DNA of 64,000 nucleotides from Halichondria panicea (Eukaryota > Porifera > Demospongiae > Suberitida > Halichondriidae). The translations under genes and the position numbers were made by a program. Shown one piece after another: positions 11,375 through 22,489 of this stretch; the stretch's first letter is position 1; each line of letters begins with the position of its first letter. Under the pieces are notes generated by a model, which searched no databases, was not told the origin of the DNA, and saw only the letters and a program-made list of their open reading frames with translations. The stretch lies in NCBI RefSeq assembly GCF_963675165.1, contig NC_087384.1:1448501-1512500 (forward strand), given 5' to 3'.

Positions 11375-11690
11375 CCTACCCTATCATGCATCCTACCATG
11401 TCCTACACTAGATTGTTCATCCATCCTACTCTATCCTACTACAAACTTCTTCATCCTACACTAGATTGTCCAGCCATCCTACCCTATCATGCATCCTACC
11501 ATGTCCTACACTAGATTGTTCATCCATCCTACTCTATCCTACTACAAACTTCTTCATCCTACACTAGATTGTCCAGCCATCCTACCCTATCATGCATCCT
11601 ACCATGTCCTACACTAGATTGTTCATCCATCCTACTCTATCCTACTACAAACTTCTTCATCCTACACTGAATTGTTCAGCTATCCTGCCT
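11375..11690. repeat. 103-bp tandem repeat, about three copies
   Basis: Units start with CCTACCCTATCATGCATCC at 11375, 11478 and 11581, giving an exact 103-bp period. The unit is itself built from a degenerate TCATCCTAC-type motif. The array abuts the broken 5' end of the Roc-COR gene. Confidence 0.9.
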
Positions 11691-11783
11691 TGTCGTACAT
11701 GTACCCCGTCCTACCCCATCCTACTGTACCTTATCGTATCCTATCATACATATACCAAAATTGCTTTTCTGCTGCATGTGCAT

Positions 11784-11821
11784 GTATGCTGGTTGCAATC
11801 TAGTGATTGCAACCAGCATAC
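11784..11821. repeat. Short perfect hairpin
   Basis: GTATGCTGGTTGCAAT and its reverse complement ATTGCAACCAGCATAC flank a 6-nt loop. No further context suggests a terminator or RNA gene; it is probably a tiny foldback repeat. Confidence 0.7.
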
Positions 11822-11965
11822 ACAAAATTTGCACCCGCGAAAATTTCAAGCTAAATAATAAATAAAAAGATAATTTATTTAGCGTATCTTTGTGTCCAAA
11901 GTTTAGCTGTATCGTCGTGTTTTGCTTTGTCGGTTCGATATTGCTTTGCTATACTTCCCACCAGA

Positions 11966-12085
11966 GGGTCGTCTGTGCGTGTGTGTGTGTGTGTGGGTGT
12001 GTGAGGATGTGCATGTGTGAGGATGTGGGTGTGTGTGGGTGTGTGAGGATGTGTGTGTGCGTGGGTGAGTGTGTGTGTGGAGTGC
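11966..12085. repeat. GT-rich microsatellite
   Basis: Alternating GTGTGTGT and GAGGATGTG(C/G) blocks. It opens long frames on both strands that are composed only of Cys/Val or His/Thr and are not genes. Confidence 0.9.
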
Positions 12086-12298
12086 ATATATCTACCATCA
12101 CCCCACCACCACAAACAATGCTTTAAGGGGGGAATAAAGCCAAAAATTAAAAACTCATCTCAAAAAACTTTTTGGTTCGAAAATATGAAACACAGTAGGA
12201 CAACTCAGATTTAAAGTTTCAGTTAAAGTAAAGGCTCCATTATGAAACTACAGCCAATTCTTAAACCCATCTAAGCCAAGAAATCCAGAAAAAGAACC

Positions 12299-12970
12299 TG
12301 GATGGTAGAGTGACGATACAGCTGGCCCCTTCAATAGGCCTGGAATCGAGGCTAGGAAGAGACGAGCCTCGTTCCCAGGCCGATCCGTCTCCAATTGAAC
12401 GCTTGGAGTCGACCTAGCCTCGAATCCACGCCGATTAAAATACGTATTTTAATCGGCGTAGATTTGAGGCTAGAGTCGATATATAGATGCGACCCTCTAT
12501 AAATATGCGACACCAGGCTTCAATATAATTTTTCAACCTCCAAAAGATGCGACCTCTGGCTTCGACGGTACTCTGGTCTCTTCCTCGAGGGATCTTTTGC
12601 ACACATATATATATATATACCAGCTGTATCGTCACTCTACCATCCAGCTGTATCGTCTCATCCCAGCCCAACTCTACCGTCTCATCCCAGCCCAGCTCTA
12701 CCGTCGCACTCTACCATCTCTCTCAACAAAGCAGGTTCGTTCGTGTCGTGATTATAAAATGGCGTCTGGTTACTTTTTATCCCATTTTATGGATTTTGCT
12801 GTATAGTTAAGTTCACACAAACTTTCAACGTAAGAAATAATAAACTGATAAGTATTGAGGTATACTGTTACTGTATATAGTGCTAGGAAACCAATGGTGT
12901 CGACGCATACACCCTCTCCTACGAGTATACGTGGCATACCCCAAAAATAACTTTCAGTCTACACTAAGAC
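12299..12970 (+). repeat. Dispersed repeat, copy 1 (inverted partner about 22.49-24.45 kb)
   Basis: The block from about 12,478 to 12,970 matches, in inverse orientation, the sequence at about 24,450 back to 22,490. It includes a minisatellite of CCAGCTGTATCGTC...ACTCTACC and CATCCCAGCCCAGCTCTACCGT units (12,620-12,715). A single inverted minisatellite unit lies at 12,300-12,327. This copy lacks the 1.55-kb and 3.1-kb insertions present in the partner and so gives the empty sites for both. Confidence 0.75.
12414..12473. repeat. 60-bp near-perfect palindrome related to a TIR family
   Basis: CTAGCCTCGAATCCACGCCG continues to a TACGTA centre, and the second arm matches with two mismatches. The arm resembles the ends of the 589-bp element at 38,680-39,268 (TAGCCT..ATTCCAGGCCGATTAAAATACG). 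A half copy occurs at 50,930-50,968 inside a PRPF8 intron. A second stem built on GGCCTGG(A)AATCGAGGCT lies just upstream at 12,340-12,383. Confidence 0.75.
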
Positions 12971-14479
12971 TCCTGGAAGTGTGTATTATACAGTTCATTT
13001 GTCAATTTATATGGCCCCTTATGGGAGTTAATGATATTCATAGTTCGCGGTAGTAAAAACAGTAACACTCCTTTTGTCGAGGATAACTTTTCATCAGAAG
13101 GTGCCTAACACTATTAAATGATATAGAAATAATGCTGAATAAATAAGCTACTGAATGATAAAAAAAATAAAGTGGTAAGTAAATAGTTACATTGAATGAA
13201 AGAAAACTGGTGATATTAATTTTTTCTGTGACTTTGATTTCTGGGCAAATCAGTACTGGAGGTGCTGGACAGATACAGATAGGCCTAGACTATAGACAAC
13301 ACTGGTAACTACAAGTAGACCAAATAAGAACACTAATGACCCAGGTTTGACTAAGATACAACAAAGTAAACATTGACAAAAATGAGTAAGTTTAGCTCTT
13401 GCCTACTTGCCACTTGAGTGTCCAGAGTTTCTTGAAACTGCCTAGGAATGCTAGAAGTTATAGAATGCTGAGTATAAAACACAATTGTAATGGACAAACA
13501 CATAACATTATACGCAGATTGTTAACGCTAGCTATAGCTCTGGTAAGTTCTTATATATGCATGCAGTTCACGATACATCTGTTACAAGGGCATGCATAGG
13601 TATAGTGGATTTAGAGAACAGCTTTTTGGGTTTGGCTGCTAGAGTTTGTGCTATAGGTTTGTGTCATAATCAATTTCAGGATCAGGGATTGGTTTTGTAA
13701 TTGAAGTTCCTCTAGTTTGCATAGCTTGATATAGTAGTGTATATTTCCTTAATCCATGCAAGTTTTTAACGTTATGTCTTATTCCTTGGTGAACCAGTTA
13801 AGGACGCTGTTGTGGCCGTTGCATGTCTGTATATACAATAGCTGATGTTGTCTGTTTTTAGTTCTATATAAATAGGCAGTTTTAACATAATTATTGGGAG
13901 GCTTAGGGAGATGATTGGGTGGAAGTACTGCTGAAGTTATAATTATAGCTTGAATTGTAAAACTTGTGGATCAAATAGGCGGATATAACTATATAGTTGG
14001 CTGTGAGAGGGAATAAAACTTAGAAGTGGTCGGAGTATAGTTATATATGGTTGATCCACTATACCGGCCTCTCTTGGTGTATCTGTTAAACTATATAAAT
14101 CTAGAATATTGCCCTATAGCTATATGTGTGAGGGAGGCTATCATGCAGTTGGATAATTAAGTTTCAACGACACAACATTATTTTAACAGCCCCGGCCATA
14201 TTAATTAAATCCTGTCTGGTATATATGTACGTTGTATTATTATCTTGCTTTGTATGTCTATGGGATAGTCCATGCATAATGCTTATTATGAACTTGATGC
14301 TATAATTATATAAGGATTGCTTTAATGCATTGGATGGTTTATTCTCAAATCTTCCTTTGATTTTCTGGTTGAGTCGAGAACTATTGATATAATTATTTTT
14401 GCACCTCATCTTCGCTAATGCCAGAACACTTCATGGAATCTCTTTCTTTGACAGACTTTTCGTCAATGGTTAAACACTA
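12971..14479. other. Intergenic, no gene recognised
   Basis: AT-rich sequence with scattered short frames and no recognisable domain, splice-consistent exon chain or transposon end. Confidence 0.45.
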
Positions 14480-15620
14480 GTACTCAAATTTGTGTATGTA
14501 AATGCCTTGACAACGACTATTATCAGACAGCAAAACAAAAATGTGAGCAGTTGGTGGATGGTTAGGAGGGCCTACATGTAGAATAATAGCATACAAATCC
14601 AATATGTGTATGTGCTGTGGCAAAAAATGTGGTAATATAAATAATGTATATATATATAGCTACACATTAAATTGATAGGAAACGTACCCAAGTACACACA
14701 TTGGTATACATGACAGGGTCCGGTATAAAGAATCAGACAGCTCACTTGGAGGGTGGTTAGGAAGGGATACCTGCAGAATCTTAACTCACAAAATATTATT
14801 TGTGACCAAAATATGCTATAGCTAGTACTCAAATATTTGTGTATGTAAAAGCCTTAACAACGACTATTATAATGAATCTGACAGCAAAAAAAAGTTTGAG
14901 CAGTTGGTGGATGGTTAGGAGGGCCTACATGTGCATACAAATCCAATAATTATGTGTATGTGCTGTGGCAAAAAATGTGGTAATATGAATTAATAAATTA
15001 ATGTGTATATGTACCCTAGCAACGACCAGCAAAGTGAACCGAACAGTAAAACTAAAGGAAGCACACTCTAGGGGATGATGAGGAAGGACTTTCTGCAAAA
15101 TATTAAGCCAGCAAAGTGAATCAAAGTAATACAGTATTACTAACTACAGCTAGGCCAGGGGATGATAAAGAAGGGCTTTCTGCACAATAATTATAAACTA
15201 ATTTATAAGTGTGTGAGCCTCCATGGTGGCCAAAAACAGTGATAATCAAGTACCTATACATATGCAACCTTAAGGGGTATGTACATGTACACCCTAGCAA
15301 CGACCAGCAAAGTGAACCAAACAGTAAAACTAAAGGAAGCACACTCTAAGGGATGATGAGGAAGGACTTTCTGCAAAATATGAACTTATAAATCCAAAAA
15401 TGAAAGTGTGTGAGCACAGTGGCCAAAAACAGTGATAAGATAGCTAGCTACATGTAAATACGTATATGCATGTACAACCCTGTAGCTATATAGATAAGAG
15501 TGTACCCACCAGCAAAGTGAATACAGTATCACAACTAGGCCAGGGATGATAAAGAAGGGCTTTCTGCATGCACAATATAAACTATTATAAGTGTGAGCCT
15601 ATAATAGCCTGGTGGTCAAA
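14480..15620. repeat. Diverged tandem-repeat field
   Basis: Related units repeat several times. The TAGTACTCAAAT...GGTGGATGGTTAGGAGGGCCTACATG block occurs at about 14,480 and 14,823. A CAACGACCAGCAAAGTGAACC...GGATGATGAGGAAGGACTTTCTGCA block occurs at about 15,018 and 15,298, with weaker copies near 15,110 and 15,510. On the minus strand each unit has an acceptor-like TTTTGCAG or CTGCAG before a 70-90 nt open stretch that ends near GTTGCTAGG|GTACAT, so an old exon array is possible but the frames are not conserved. Confidence 0.6.
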
Positions 15621-15666
15621 AAAAGTGTATCAAACAGCAGTAAAGACAAATGACACGTGCTTGAAA

Positions 15667-16038
15667 TCAGTCATCATCATAGTCAGTGATTTGATCAGTT
15701 CGTGTGTACAACCTCTTGGCATGATTACTTGTGCGAGTTTCTGGCAAGGTGACACACTGTAAAGGATGGAAAGGATGGAAATCATAGAGGTCCTGTTGGC
15801 GAACAATCTTGACTATATCCGTCGTACGTACCGCGTACGCATGATAATGAGCCAAATAATGCTCTGTGACCAGTTGTTCACAAACAAAGGCCACTTGTGT
15901 AGTTGGGGGAGGAGTGATGATAAATGCAGATATCCTATAGAATTCAGGAAAATCCTGATCATCCACAGAGGCAACAACACAAGCATTTTTGCAGTAGTAT
16001 GTACCTGCAATGGTTACTGCATTAACCCTGTGAAACAA
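15667..16038 (-). CDS. Unrecognised coding fragment, possible terminal exon
   Basis: A 123-codon minus-strand frame; an acceptor TTGCAG at about 16,009 suggests the true exon begins GTACATACTACTGC and runs to the stop at 15,667. The peptide has a run of beta-like strands with QVAFVCEQL and HYLAHYHAYAV, ending in an acidic DYDDD. The general pattern resembles the C-terminal region of uncharacterised proteins often linked to transposons, but I cannot name a family. A possible preceding exon lies at about 16,135-16,050 (PYLNALREF, DPLLDLM). It may be a fragment of a dead element. Confidence 0.35.
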   Translation of the reverse strand: MFHRVNAVTIAGTYYCKNACVVASVDDQDFPEFYRISAFIITPPPTTQVAFVCEQLVTEHYLAHYHAYAVRTTDIVKIVRQQDLYDFHPFHPLQCVTLPETRTSNHAKRLYTRTDQITDYDDD

Positions 16039-16489
16039 ATTAAATTATTTATTACATTTGAATTAATTAGAACAGGTGCCATCAGATCTAAAAGTGGATC
16101 GAACTCTCGGAGGGCATTCAGGTAGGGGAGGGAAACAGGGTACACAGATTTGCCTGTGTGTAAGTAAGGATATAGATCGATATACATAATTATATACAGC
16201 TAGCCATTGCTAATTCACAAACCTTTACTGTACTACTACATAGGCATGTAGAATAATAGCAACTCTGACCTTTAAACTATAACTTTTAAAGTAGACTATC
16301 TTCTCCTAATATAATTATCATGATGCAAGTGTACCAGTCCGTGTTGTTGTTAGTGTATTATTCCTATTGCCTGTTGTTGGCCCATTGTTCTTGTGTGAAT
16401 CCATGTTGTATGATTCTGATTTGAAAAGTGTCTACTTTTATGTGCATGCATGCATGCATGTCAGAAGTTGCATGTCAGCTAGAAGTTGA

Positions 16490-16690
16490 GAACACAGTAG
16501 TGAGGCTCACCACCAACAGAGCTTCACCAATCAATAATTCACCATAAAGTACTGGTGAAGTTCATTACCAATTGTTGGTGAAAACTAAATTGGTGACGAT
16601 CACCATGCATATTTTGGTGAGATATGGGACAACATCTCACTACCATTTTTTGGTGAAGCTCACCAGAATTATTTTAACAGTGTATAGCTA
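16490..16690. repeat. TTGGTGAA / TTCACCAA inverted motif cluster
   Basis: Many copies of TTGGTGA and its complement TCACCA alternate within 200 bp. The right edge (AATTATTTTAACAGTG) resembles a MITE end. No matching left terminus or target duplication was resolved. Confidence 0.45.
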
Positions 16691-16901
16691 TAGCAAGAAA
16701 AGAAGTTAAAACACCATTACTCACAAACTAGTTCAGCGGTAAGCTCTTTTAGTGGCCTAGCTATAACAAGCTTGCTTTTCTACCATTTTTTTATAATATT
16801 TGCGTCCATTCTGGACTGCCGAGCCCAGCCCCCTTTTACTTTTCCAACAACAATCAAGAAATAAAATTGATAAGCATGGCCAAAATAAACAAGTTCAGAG
16901 T
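16691..16901. other. Short intergenic, 3' flank of kinase-like gene
   Basis: AT-rich sequence downstream of the minus-strand stop. Nothing else was seen. Confidence 0.4.
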
Positions 16902-18338
16902 TCAGAGTCTATCTTCCAATACTTGTTGTATTGTTTTTGTGTCTGGTGGTAACTCATTTAGAAGAGATGGATTGTACATCCCTTGTTCAATGAGGGAGGC
17001 TATAAATTTGTTGCTTCTTATGTATGCTGGTTCCGTATTCCATTTTCTGTTATGGTAGTTAGCATTTGCATCCTCTTCTTTTGTCAGTACTGCGGCGACT
17101 AACCACCCCAGCTGATAATAGTCTGTTTGTATGCCGGTTTCGAAACGTTCGGAAACATCTGCTGGAAACGAGTACATACAACTTTCATGCTTATTGAAGT
17201 ACGAGAACAAGACATCTACAGGCTGGGCTCGATCCAAATCAATAAGGGTTGGTACATAGTTAGCATTAAACAACATGTTTTCTAGTCTGACATCGTTGTG
17301 CGAAATACCCATATCATGTAATTCATCTAGTGCGATCTTGATTCCTTCGACAAATTCCCTACAACAAGACTTAGCTTCCGATTTGTGTAAGTGATCAAAC
17401 TTCAAAAACTTGTATGATATAACATCTAACATAGGACTGGATTTCAACCTACTATCTTTTAGCTTATAAACAAATTGGGGTTTTTCGTCTTCGTCTGCAA
17501 ATACTCTCATTACAAACCGCAGGGAAGCAGCTGCATCAGTTTGGTATAAAACCTTGAACACTGTATCACCTGATTTAATAACTAGGTGTGTTTGAGACAA
17601 CAGTTGTTTTTGTGGGGCTGCAAAAAGTGCCAATTCAGTTGGAGACAACTTAATGAAATAATCTGTTTTGGCTGACAATTGCGATCGGGGCAGATCACTG
17701 CAATTCAATTTGATTACATCTTTGATCCGTTTAATTGCAGGGAGTACTTCTCGGAATTGTGTTTCCTTTACATCAAAAATTAAATTTTTCCATTTAACTA
17801 CAATTTCGATGACGCAGTTTTTGCTGTATGTGTTCGGAATAGCAAACACTGTTACTGAGGTGATATCAATGTGTGTTTCACGGAAATTTCTCAGTAAATT
17901 GGTGGCGCCTAAAATTGCCTTTTGCTCTGTCCCAAACATTGTAGATGATGACTGCACTTCGCATGTTAGAGCGATCGCTGTTCTGTCTTCGTTGCAGATA
18001 ATTATGTCTGGTCTTTCTTTTGAAGAGAACTGAAAATCCGTCATGCGGGCTAAAAATTGTATTTCGTGATTACCTTGCACGCCCCATTCATTCGGAACAC
18101 GACAATCTTTTAAGATCTTCTTAAAACATAGCTTTGCAAGAGCATCGCTGTTAATCGCATCCCGTTCGTATATCAATTTTAAATCAGTGGCGATATCATG
18201 CAATGAATACAACTCCTGTTTCGATTTACTGAATACATTGTAGAAAGGCAAGTCGGATAGAATAACAGCGTTTGCCACAGCACTTGAGGATGGTTTTTTC
18301 AGGTAAGCGTTTGTTTCATGCCTGCACAAACATAACAC
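16902..18338 (-). CDS. Restriction-nuclease-like plus atypical protein kinase fusion
   Basis: Single 478-codon frame. Residues about 85-190 contain RPDIIICNE (109-117) and LTCEVQS (124-130) followed by a helix, a PD-(D/E)XK-like layout but with Gln where the catalytic Lys is usual. Residues about 255-460 resemble a protein kinase: VFKV as candidate ATP-binding lysine, HND at 347-349 (catalytic loop, HxD), Asn 354, and DLD at 367-369 in place of DFG. Nuclease-like plus kinase architecture is known from Crinkler-type effectors and related eukaryotic proteins; the link is inferred from layout. The first codons overlap a good acceptor (TTTGTGCAG) at about 18,320, so a 5' exon may exist and the start is uncertain. 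A truncated, broken relative lies at 30,035-30,500. Role unknown; host-pathogen or anti-transposon conflict is a reasonable guess. Confidence 0.6.
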   Translation of the reverse strand: MLCLCRHETNAYLKKPSSSAVANAVILSDLPFYNVFSKSKQELYSLHDIATDLKLIYERDAINSDALAKLCFKKILKDCRVPNEWGVQGNHEIQFLARMTDFQFSSKERPDIIICNEDRTAIALTCEVQSSSTMFGTEQKAILGATNLLRNFRETHIDITSVTVFAIPNTYSKNCVIEIVVKWKNLIFDVKETQFREVLPAIKRIKDVIKLNCSDLPRSQLSAKTDYFIKLSPTELALFAAPQKQLLSQTHLVIKSGDTVFKVLYQTDAAASLRFVMRVFADEDEKPQFVYKLKDSRLKSSPMLDVISYKFLKFDHLHKSEAKSCCREFVEGIKIALDELHDMGISHNDVRLENMLFNANYVPTLIDLDRAQPVDVLFSYFNKHESCMYSFPADVSERFETGIQTDYYQLGWLVAAVLTKEEDANANYHNRKWNTEPAYIRSNKFIASLIEQGMYNPSLLNELPPDTKTIQQVLEDRL

Positions 18339-18696
18339 AATACAAAATAAGTTGAGGTGTCATTTGTCTCAAAAAAAATACTCACGGACATTAATTTCAC
18401 TGTTTTGAGACAAACGGGACCAATAATTACGTAAAACACTAGTAAAAATATGTTTAACCTTGACTGCTGTGGAGTTTGAGATGTTGGGTTGGGCTGTAGG
18501 AAACAATTATAGCATAGTAAAAACCTTTTTTCTAACATTTTTTCTAACATACTAGAACATTCTAATTAACAATCGTGACCAACCTCCTCCGACTACAAGT
18601 GTTAGTGACGGATTCAGTCATAGATGTAGAATTAAATGTGCGTGGGAGTTGTATACTCCTCTTAATTACTGCTGCAACTCTTCTCCTAGGTATTAG

Positions 18697-19079
18697 CAAG
18701 GGCGTACAAAAGAAGAGAGGGCATGCAGCTACGACATCCGCGTGTCAAAGGATGTTTTAAACTCACATTCCTTAGGTCAAAGTTCAATTGCGTGTTACAT
18801 GCTAAATACAAGCACTGGGCTATTTTTAGCTGCCAAGAGTCTGATTCGTGCACTGTTTGATCTAGGTTATATGAACATCGTTTCAGCTTCAGAATCTTCA
18901 AGGGGGATGCCTGGAGATGCTATGAGTATCACTTTGTTTGATGTGCTCCACTATCAGTACACGTAGCCAGAGGACTCGAATATAATAAGTATATGTGGGT
19001 GTTTAAGACAGTCGTACCTCCTCTGGTTACGTGTACTGATAGTGGAGTTGCATGCCCTCTCTTCTTTTATACGCCCTTG
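18697..19079. mobile_element. CAAGGGCGTA-family MITE with 7-bp target duplication
   Basis: Inverted ends CAAGGGCGTA(C/T)AAAAGAAGAGAGGGCATGCA, flanked on both sides by GTATTAG. The interior includes another inverted pair (CTCCACTATCAGTACACGTA) around sequence related to the MITE at 48,383, so two families appear nested here. Confidence 0.75.
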
Positions 19080-19469
19080 GTATTAGCAGGAGCACATGAC
19101 AGAAGGAGCGTCTAACTGTGCATGGATTTGGAACATTGCCTTTATGATAGTTATCATTATAAACGGATTTTGTATGTAGTGCAGCAGCAGGAGAGCTATA
19201 GGTTGAGCCAGAAAGAGCTAAAATGAATAGCTAGGTCTTTGACGCAAGCGCCACAGGGCAAGCGTAAGCATCATGTTTTTAGGTATTTTACAGGTGATAA
19301 ACCCCACCCTATAGAGTCCAAGTATAATAATGCATATAAGCGATTCCAGGCCGCACTGAAGATGGGCCTGGTACCGTGAAAGTCTACATCTATCAGAAAG
19401 AAATAGCTGCTGCAACCAAACGTACAGCTCTGTCTCTAGCTAGCTAGGTAGCTAGCTACATAAGCAACT

Positions 19470-19740
19470 TACTAATTAGAACTTCTATTCTGCAGTGAGC
19501 GAAAGTAAACCCTTTCACCCTGCGCATATAGGTGAAAGTTGTTACCTTTTAAGGCAATGATTAGTAAAATTGAACTTCTATACTGCTGTGAGTGAAAATT
19601 ACTACTTCTTAAGGCACTGATTGGTAAGTTAGAACTTCTATTCTGCAGTGAGCTAAAGTAAACCCTTTCAAGGTGAAAGTTGTTACTTCTTAAGGCAATG
19701 ATTAGTAAGTTAGAACTTCTATTCAGAATAGAACTTTATG
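19470..19740. repeat. Irregular tandem repeat
   Basis: Units beginning TTAGAACTTCTATTCTGCAGTGAG and ending CTTAAGGCAATGATTAGTAA repeat about four times with 60-90 bp spacing. Confidence 0.7.
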
Positions 19741-20179
19741 AATTTGTATTCTTTGTCTGTATACTTATTCAGGATATTTTTTCTTCACTACCTGACTTAC
19801 ATCATTTCCATCATTTCCATCCATTTTTCTGCTCTTGCTAGACACCCTACAAAGGGCAAAAGATAAGTTGCAAACACTCAGCCGCCCGATTTTAGTATAG
19901 ACAATAGATACATTGATCCAGTTGATTCTACTATCTAGTCACAAATACAGCAATCTGATTGATTTATAGGCTACTCTAATCTAGTTGGGCCACGCGTCAT
20001 CACGTCTATTTATCAATTGCGCTACGCATCATTAATCATGTGACTTCTCTATATGTAAAATTATAACACCTGACTAGCTGTCATTAGCTAGACTCAGGAG
20101 TGTATGAAGATGAGTATTGCGACTCCCACGCACATTCCATTCTACATCCCGGACTAATTCCGTCACTAATATTTGTAGT

Positions 20180-22489
20180 TGTGTAAACTGTTAGCCATGA
20201 ATAAAATTAAATGTGGGCTGGAGGTACAAACCACACGTGTGTATGTTGATATCATTTTTAACTAATTAACCACTACACCTACGCACCCACTCGCACCCAC
20301 TTAATATGAGGTCTGATAGTGAGGATACCATACTCGTACCGGAACCTGGTTTACACTGCAACTGCTACAGTTGGATACTCCTCTTCATACACTTTCAGCG
20401 GTGCTTATTGAATATTACAAAGAATTTTTAAAAATCCACATATCACTTGCTCCGGGTTTTCTTGGCTTGGCCATTTGCTAGCCATCCAGTTGCTGCCCGA
20501 CTGGGGATTTGATTCGTGGGGCAGTTGATATTGATGTAAATAAAATCCCCACTAAACCCCGACATAGCCCGCATGGGGGGTAGTATAGTGCATGGGGACT
20601 GAAATTGATAGGTGCATAATTGCCATTGTCAGAATAATGAACAGATAGGGCTGAAACCCGTCCCCCCATTTTATGGCTAGGGACGGGCACGCCTATCTAG
20701 TACAGATGCTGAGCGGGAACGCCCACTTTCTGGCGTGGGCGAAACACTATATCCTAACCTTAACACGCATGAGAAGGACTGTGACTACTATCCAGGATAC
20801 CTAAGAGTACCTCATCCCCTGTGTACAGAGGCCTATTTGTCATGTTGTACCTAATTTTAATTTGTAATGTATGTTCACTTTTGAGATTGATATTTAAATA
20901 CAAATTTCACATGAAAATTTCAGCAAATTTTTAATTTCTAACCTATGGTGATCGGATTCAGTAAGGCTTCTGTTGACCTTTGAGAGAAGCCTTGCAAAGC
21001 TGTGGAGCTCTGGGAGGTTGAAGCTCACCACAAATTAATTAAGAGTAGAGTAATGTGCGTCAACCGCGGCTATTCGCTGTGCAATATACTGACTAATTTA
21101 CTAAGATATCTCCACTACCCATATATAGTTCGCATGCGCAGTACAGTCAAGGGCGTATACAGAGAAGAGGGCATGCAACTCGCCCTATTCTCAGAATCAT
21201 CTGACTTCGTATTGAGCTATTTTTAGAACTGCCCACAAAAACGCCTACGCGTAACCTTTGACCGCACAAGGTAAATCATTATGTATCTGCAGGTACTAGG
21301 TAGCTAGCTAGCTCGATTGTAGCATAGTAAAACTAGTTCTCAGCAGCAGCAGTATGGCTCGTACTAGCAGTGTCAAAGGCAAAGGCAAACCATCCAACAG
21401 TTGCAACTCCAAGCTGATACCTAGGTACAATAAACCTGTCTTCCTGAGTCTCTGGTACTTCTTAACAATGCGCCCAGCACTTAACTTCCCGCTCGAAGGG
21501 GTTGTCTTGGACCTGGCTGGACTAGGACTGGTCATGACATTTCTCTAAAATAATACTGCACTGTGCATGTTAGCTAGCTAGCTAGCAAAAGGCAGCTCTG
21601 ATGTACACGCCCATAATTATAACTCTGTAAACAACACCGCCCACTTGTTCACGTCCGTATACTGGATTCTATTTTTAGCATATCCGGTCTCTGATACAAA
21701 GTCGGATGAGTACGTAGGGTACATAGTGAGTTGCATGCCCTCTTCTCTGTATACGCCCTTGACACTACTTAGTAACACCAAGTTTTTTGACGCATACGCA
21801 GTTTACATTGTGAGTTGCATGCCCTCTTCTCTTCATACGCCCTTGGTAACACAACCTTAGCTATATCATAGGTGCTATAGGACTCTGACAGAGGCTTGTG
21901 TACCTCTAGCTACTTCACGAAAATCAAGATTATATTTTATCCATTTCTAAATGATACCTACCATCAGGGGGCATGTGTTTAAGTGTTGGAGGGGTCTTTG
22001 AGAAGTAGGCAATAAGTTTCCCGGGTTTTCGTGGGGCGAAACACGGATGGTTTCAGGCCCATCTGTGTACATTCAATGTAAAAGCATCACGTGAACAGCC
22101 CCCGTTGCCAATCCCTTTCTCTTTTATCTATGATCAGACTCTGTACGGCTTCTGTTGACCTTCGAGAGAAGCCTTGCAAAGCTGTGTACCTCTGGAAGGT
22201 TGTAGCTCATCACAAATTAATTAAAAGTAGAGTAATGTGCGGCAATCGTGGCTACCAGCTATTCACCTATTGACGCTTCAAAGCGTCAACCCCGGCTATT
22301 CGGGCAACAATAATTGAAGCAGGGCACCACGCCCCTTAATGCCCTTTTAATGTTCTCACTGCCCAGTGTACGCCAATCCTGTTAAATGCATGTAGTTAGT
22401 AGTTTATATTAAGAGCTTGCCGTATGTTCATAAACTTCAAATGGGTATGCAGTGGTTCATATAACAGGACATAGTCAGGCAAGTGAAAA
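20180..22489. other. Repeat-rich spacer without a recognised gene
   Basis: Contains a pair of about 130-bp direct repeats (GGCTTCTGTTGACCTT...TAGAGTAATGTGCG) at about 20,960-21,085 and 22,145-22,260, which could be remnants of long terminal repeats or a simple duplication. CAAGGGCGTATACAGAGAAGAGGGCATGCAACT ends occur at 21,148 (left) and 21,761 (right). Small open frames around 21,310-21,550 on both strands have no recognised domain. Confidence 0.5.
21779..21845. mobile_element. 67-bp CAAGGGCG-family remnant with 7-bp target duplication
   Basis: A right-hand end (GAGTTGCATGCCCTCTTCTC...ACGCCCTTG) with only CAAG left of the left end, flanked by GTAACAC on both sides. This suggests insertion of an internally deleted element. 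Confidence 0.65.

Larger units (their letters stand above)
18592..20179. mobile_element. 1.6-kb TIR element with nested insertion
   Basis: Left arm 18,592-18,660 (ACTACAAGTGTTAGTGACGG...GTGCGTGGGAGT) is matched in inverse by the right arm 20,096-20,179. No transposase is recognisable inside. It contains the 383-bp element at 18,697-19,079 and a tandem-repeat patch at about 19,470-19,730. The target duplication was not resolved. Confidence 0.6.

Noticed and set aside
11375-11690. Regularly spaced repeats that might suggest a CRISPR array
   Set aside because: The whole 103-bp unit repeats with no unique spacers, and the genome is eukaryotic.
11875-12126. Cys/Val- and His/Thr-rich frames on both strands
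   Set aside because: They arise only from the GT-rich microsatellite.
16867-18033. Plus-strand frames opposite the nuclease-kinase gene
   Set aside because: They are shadows of the minus-strand coding frame with no domains of their own.
20943-22275. LTR retrotransposon bounded by 130-bp direct repeats
   Set aside because: No primer-binding site, polypurine tract, TG...CA ends or coding remnant was seen; it is kept only as a direct repeat.
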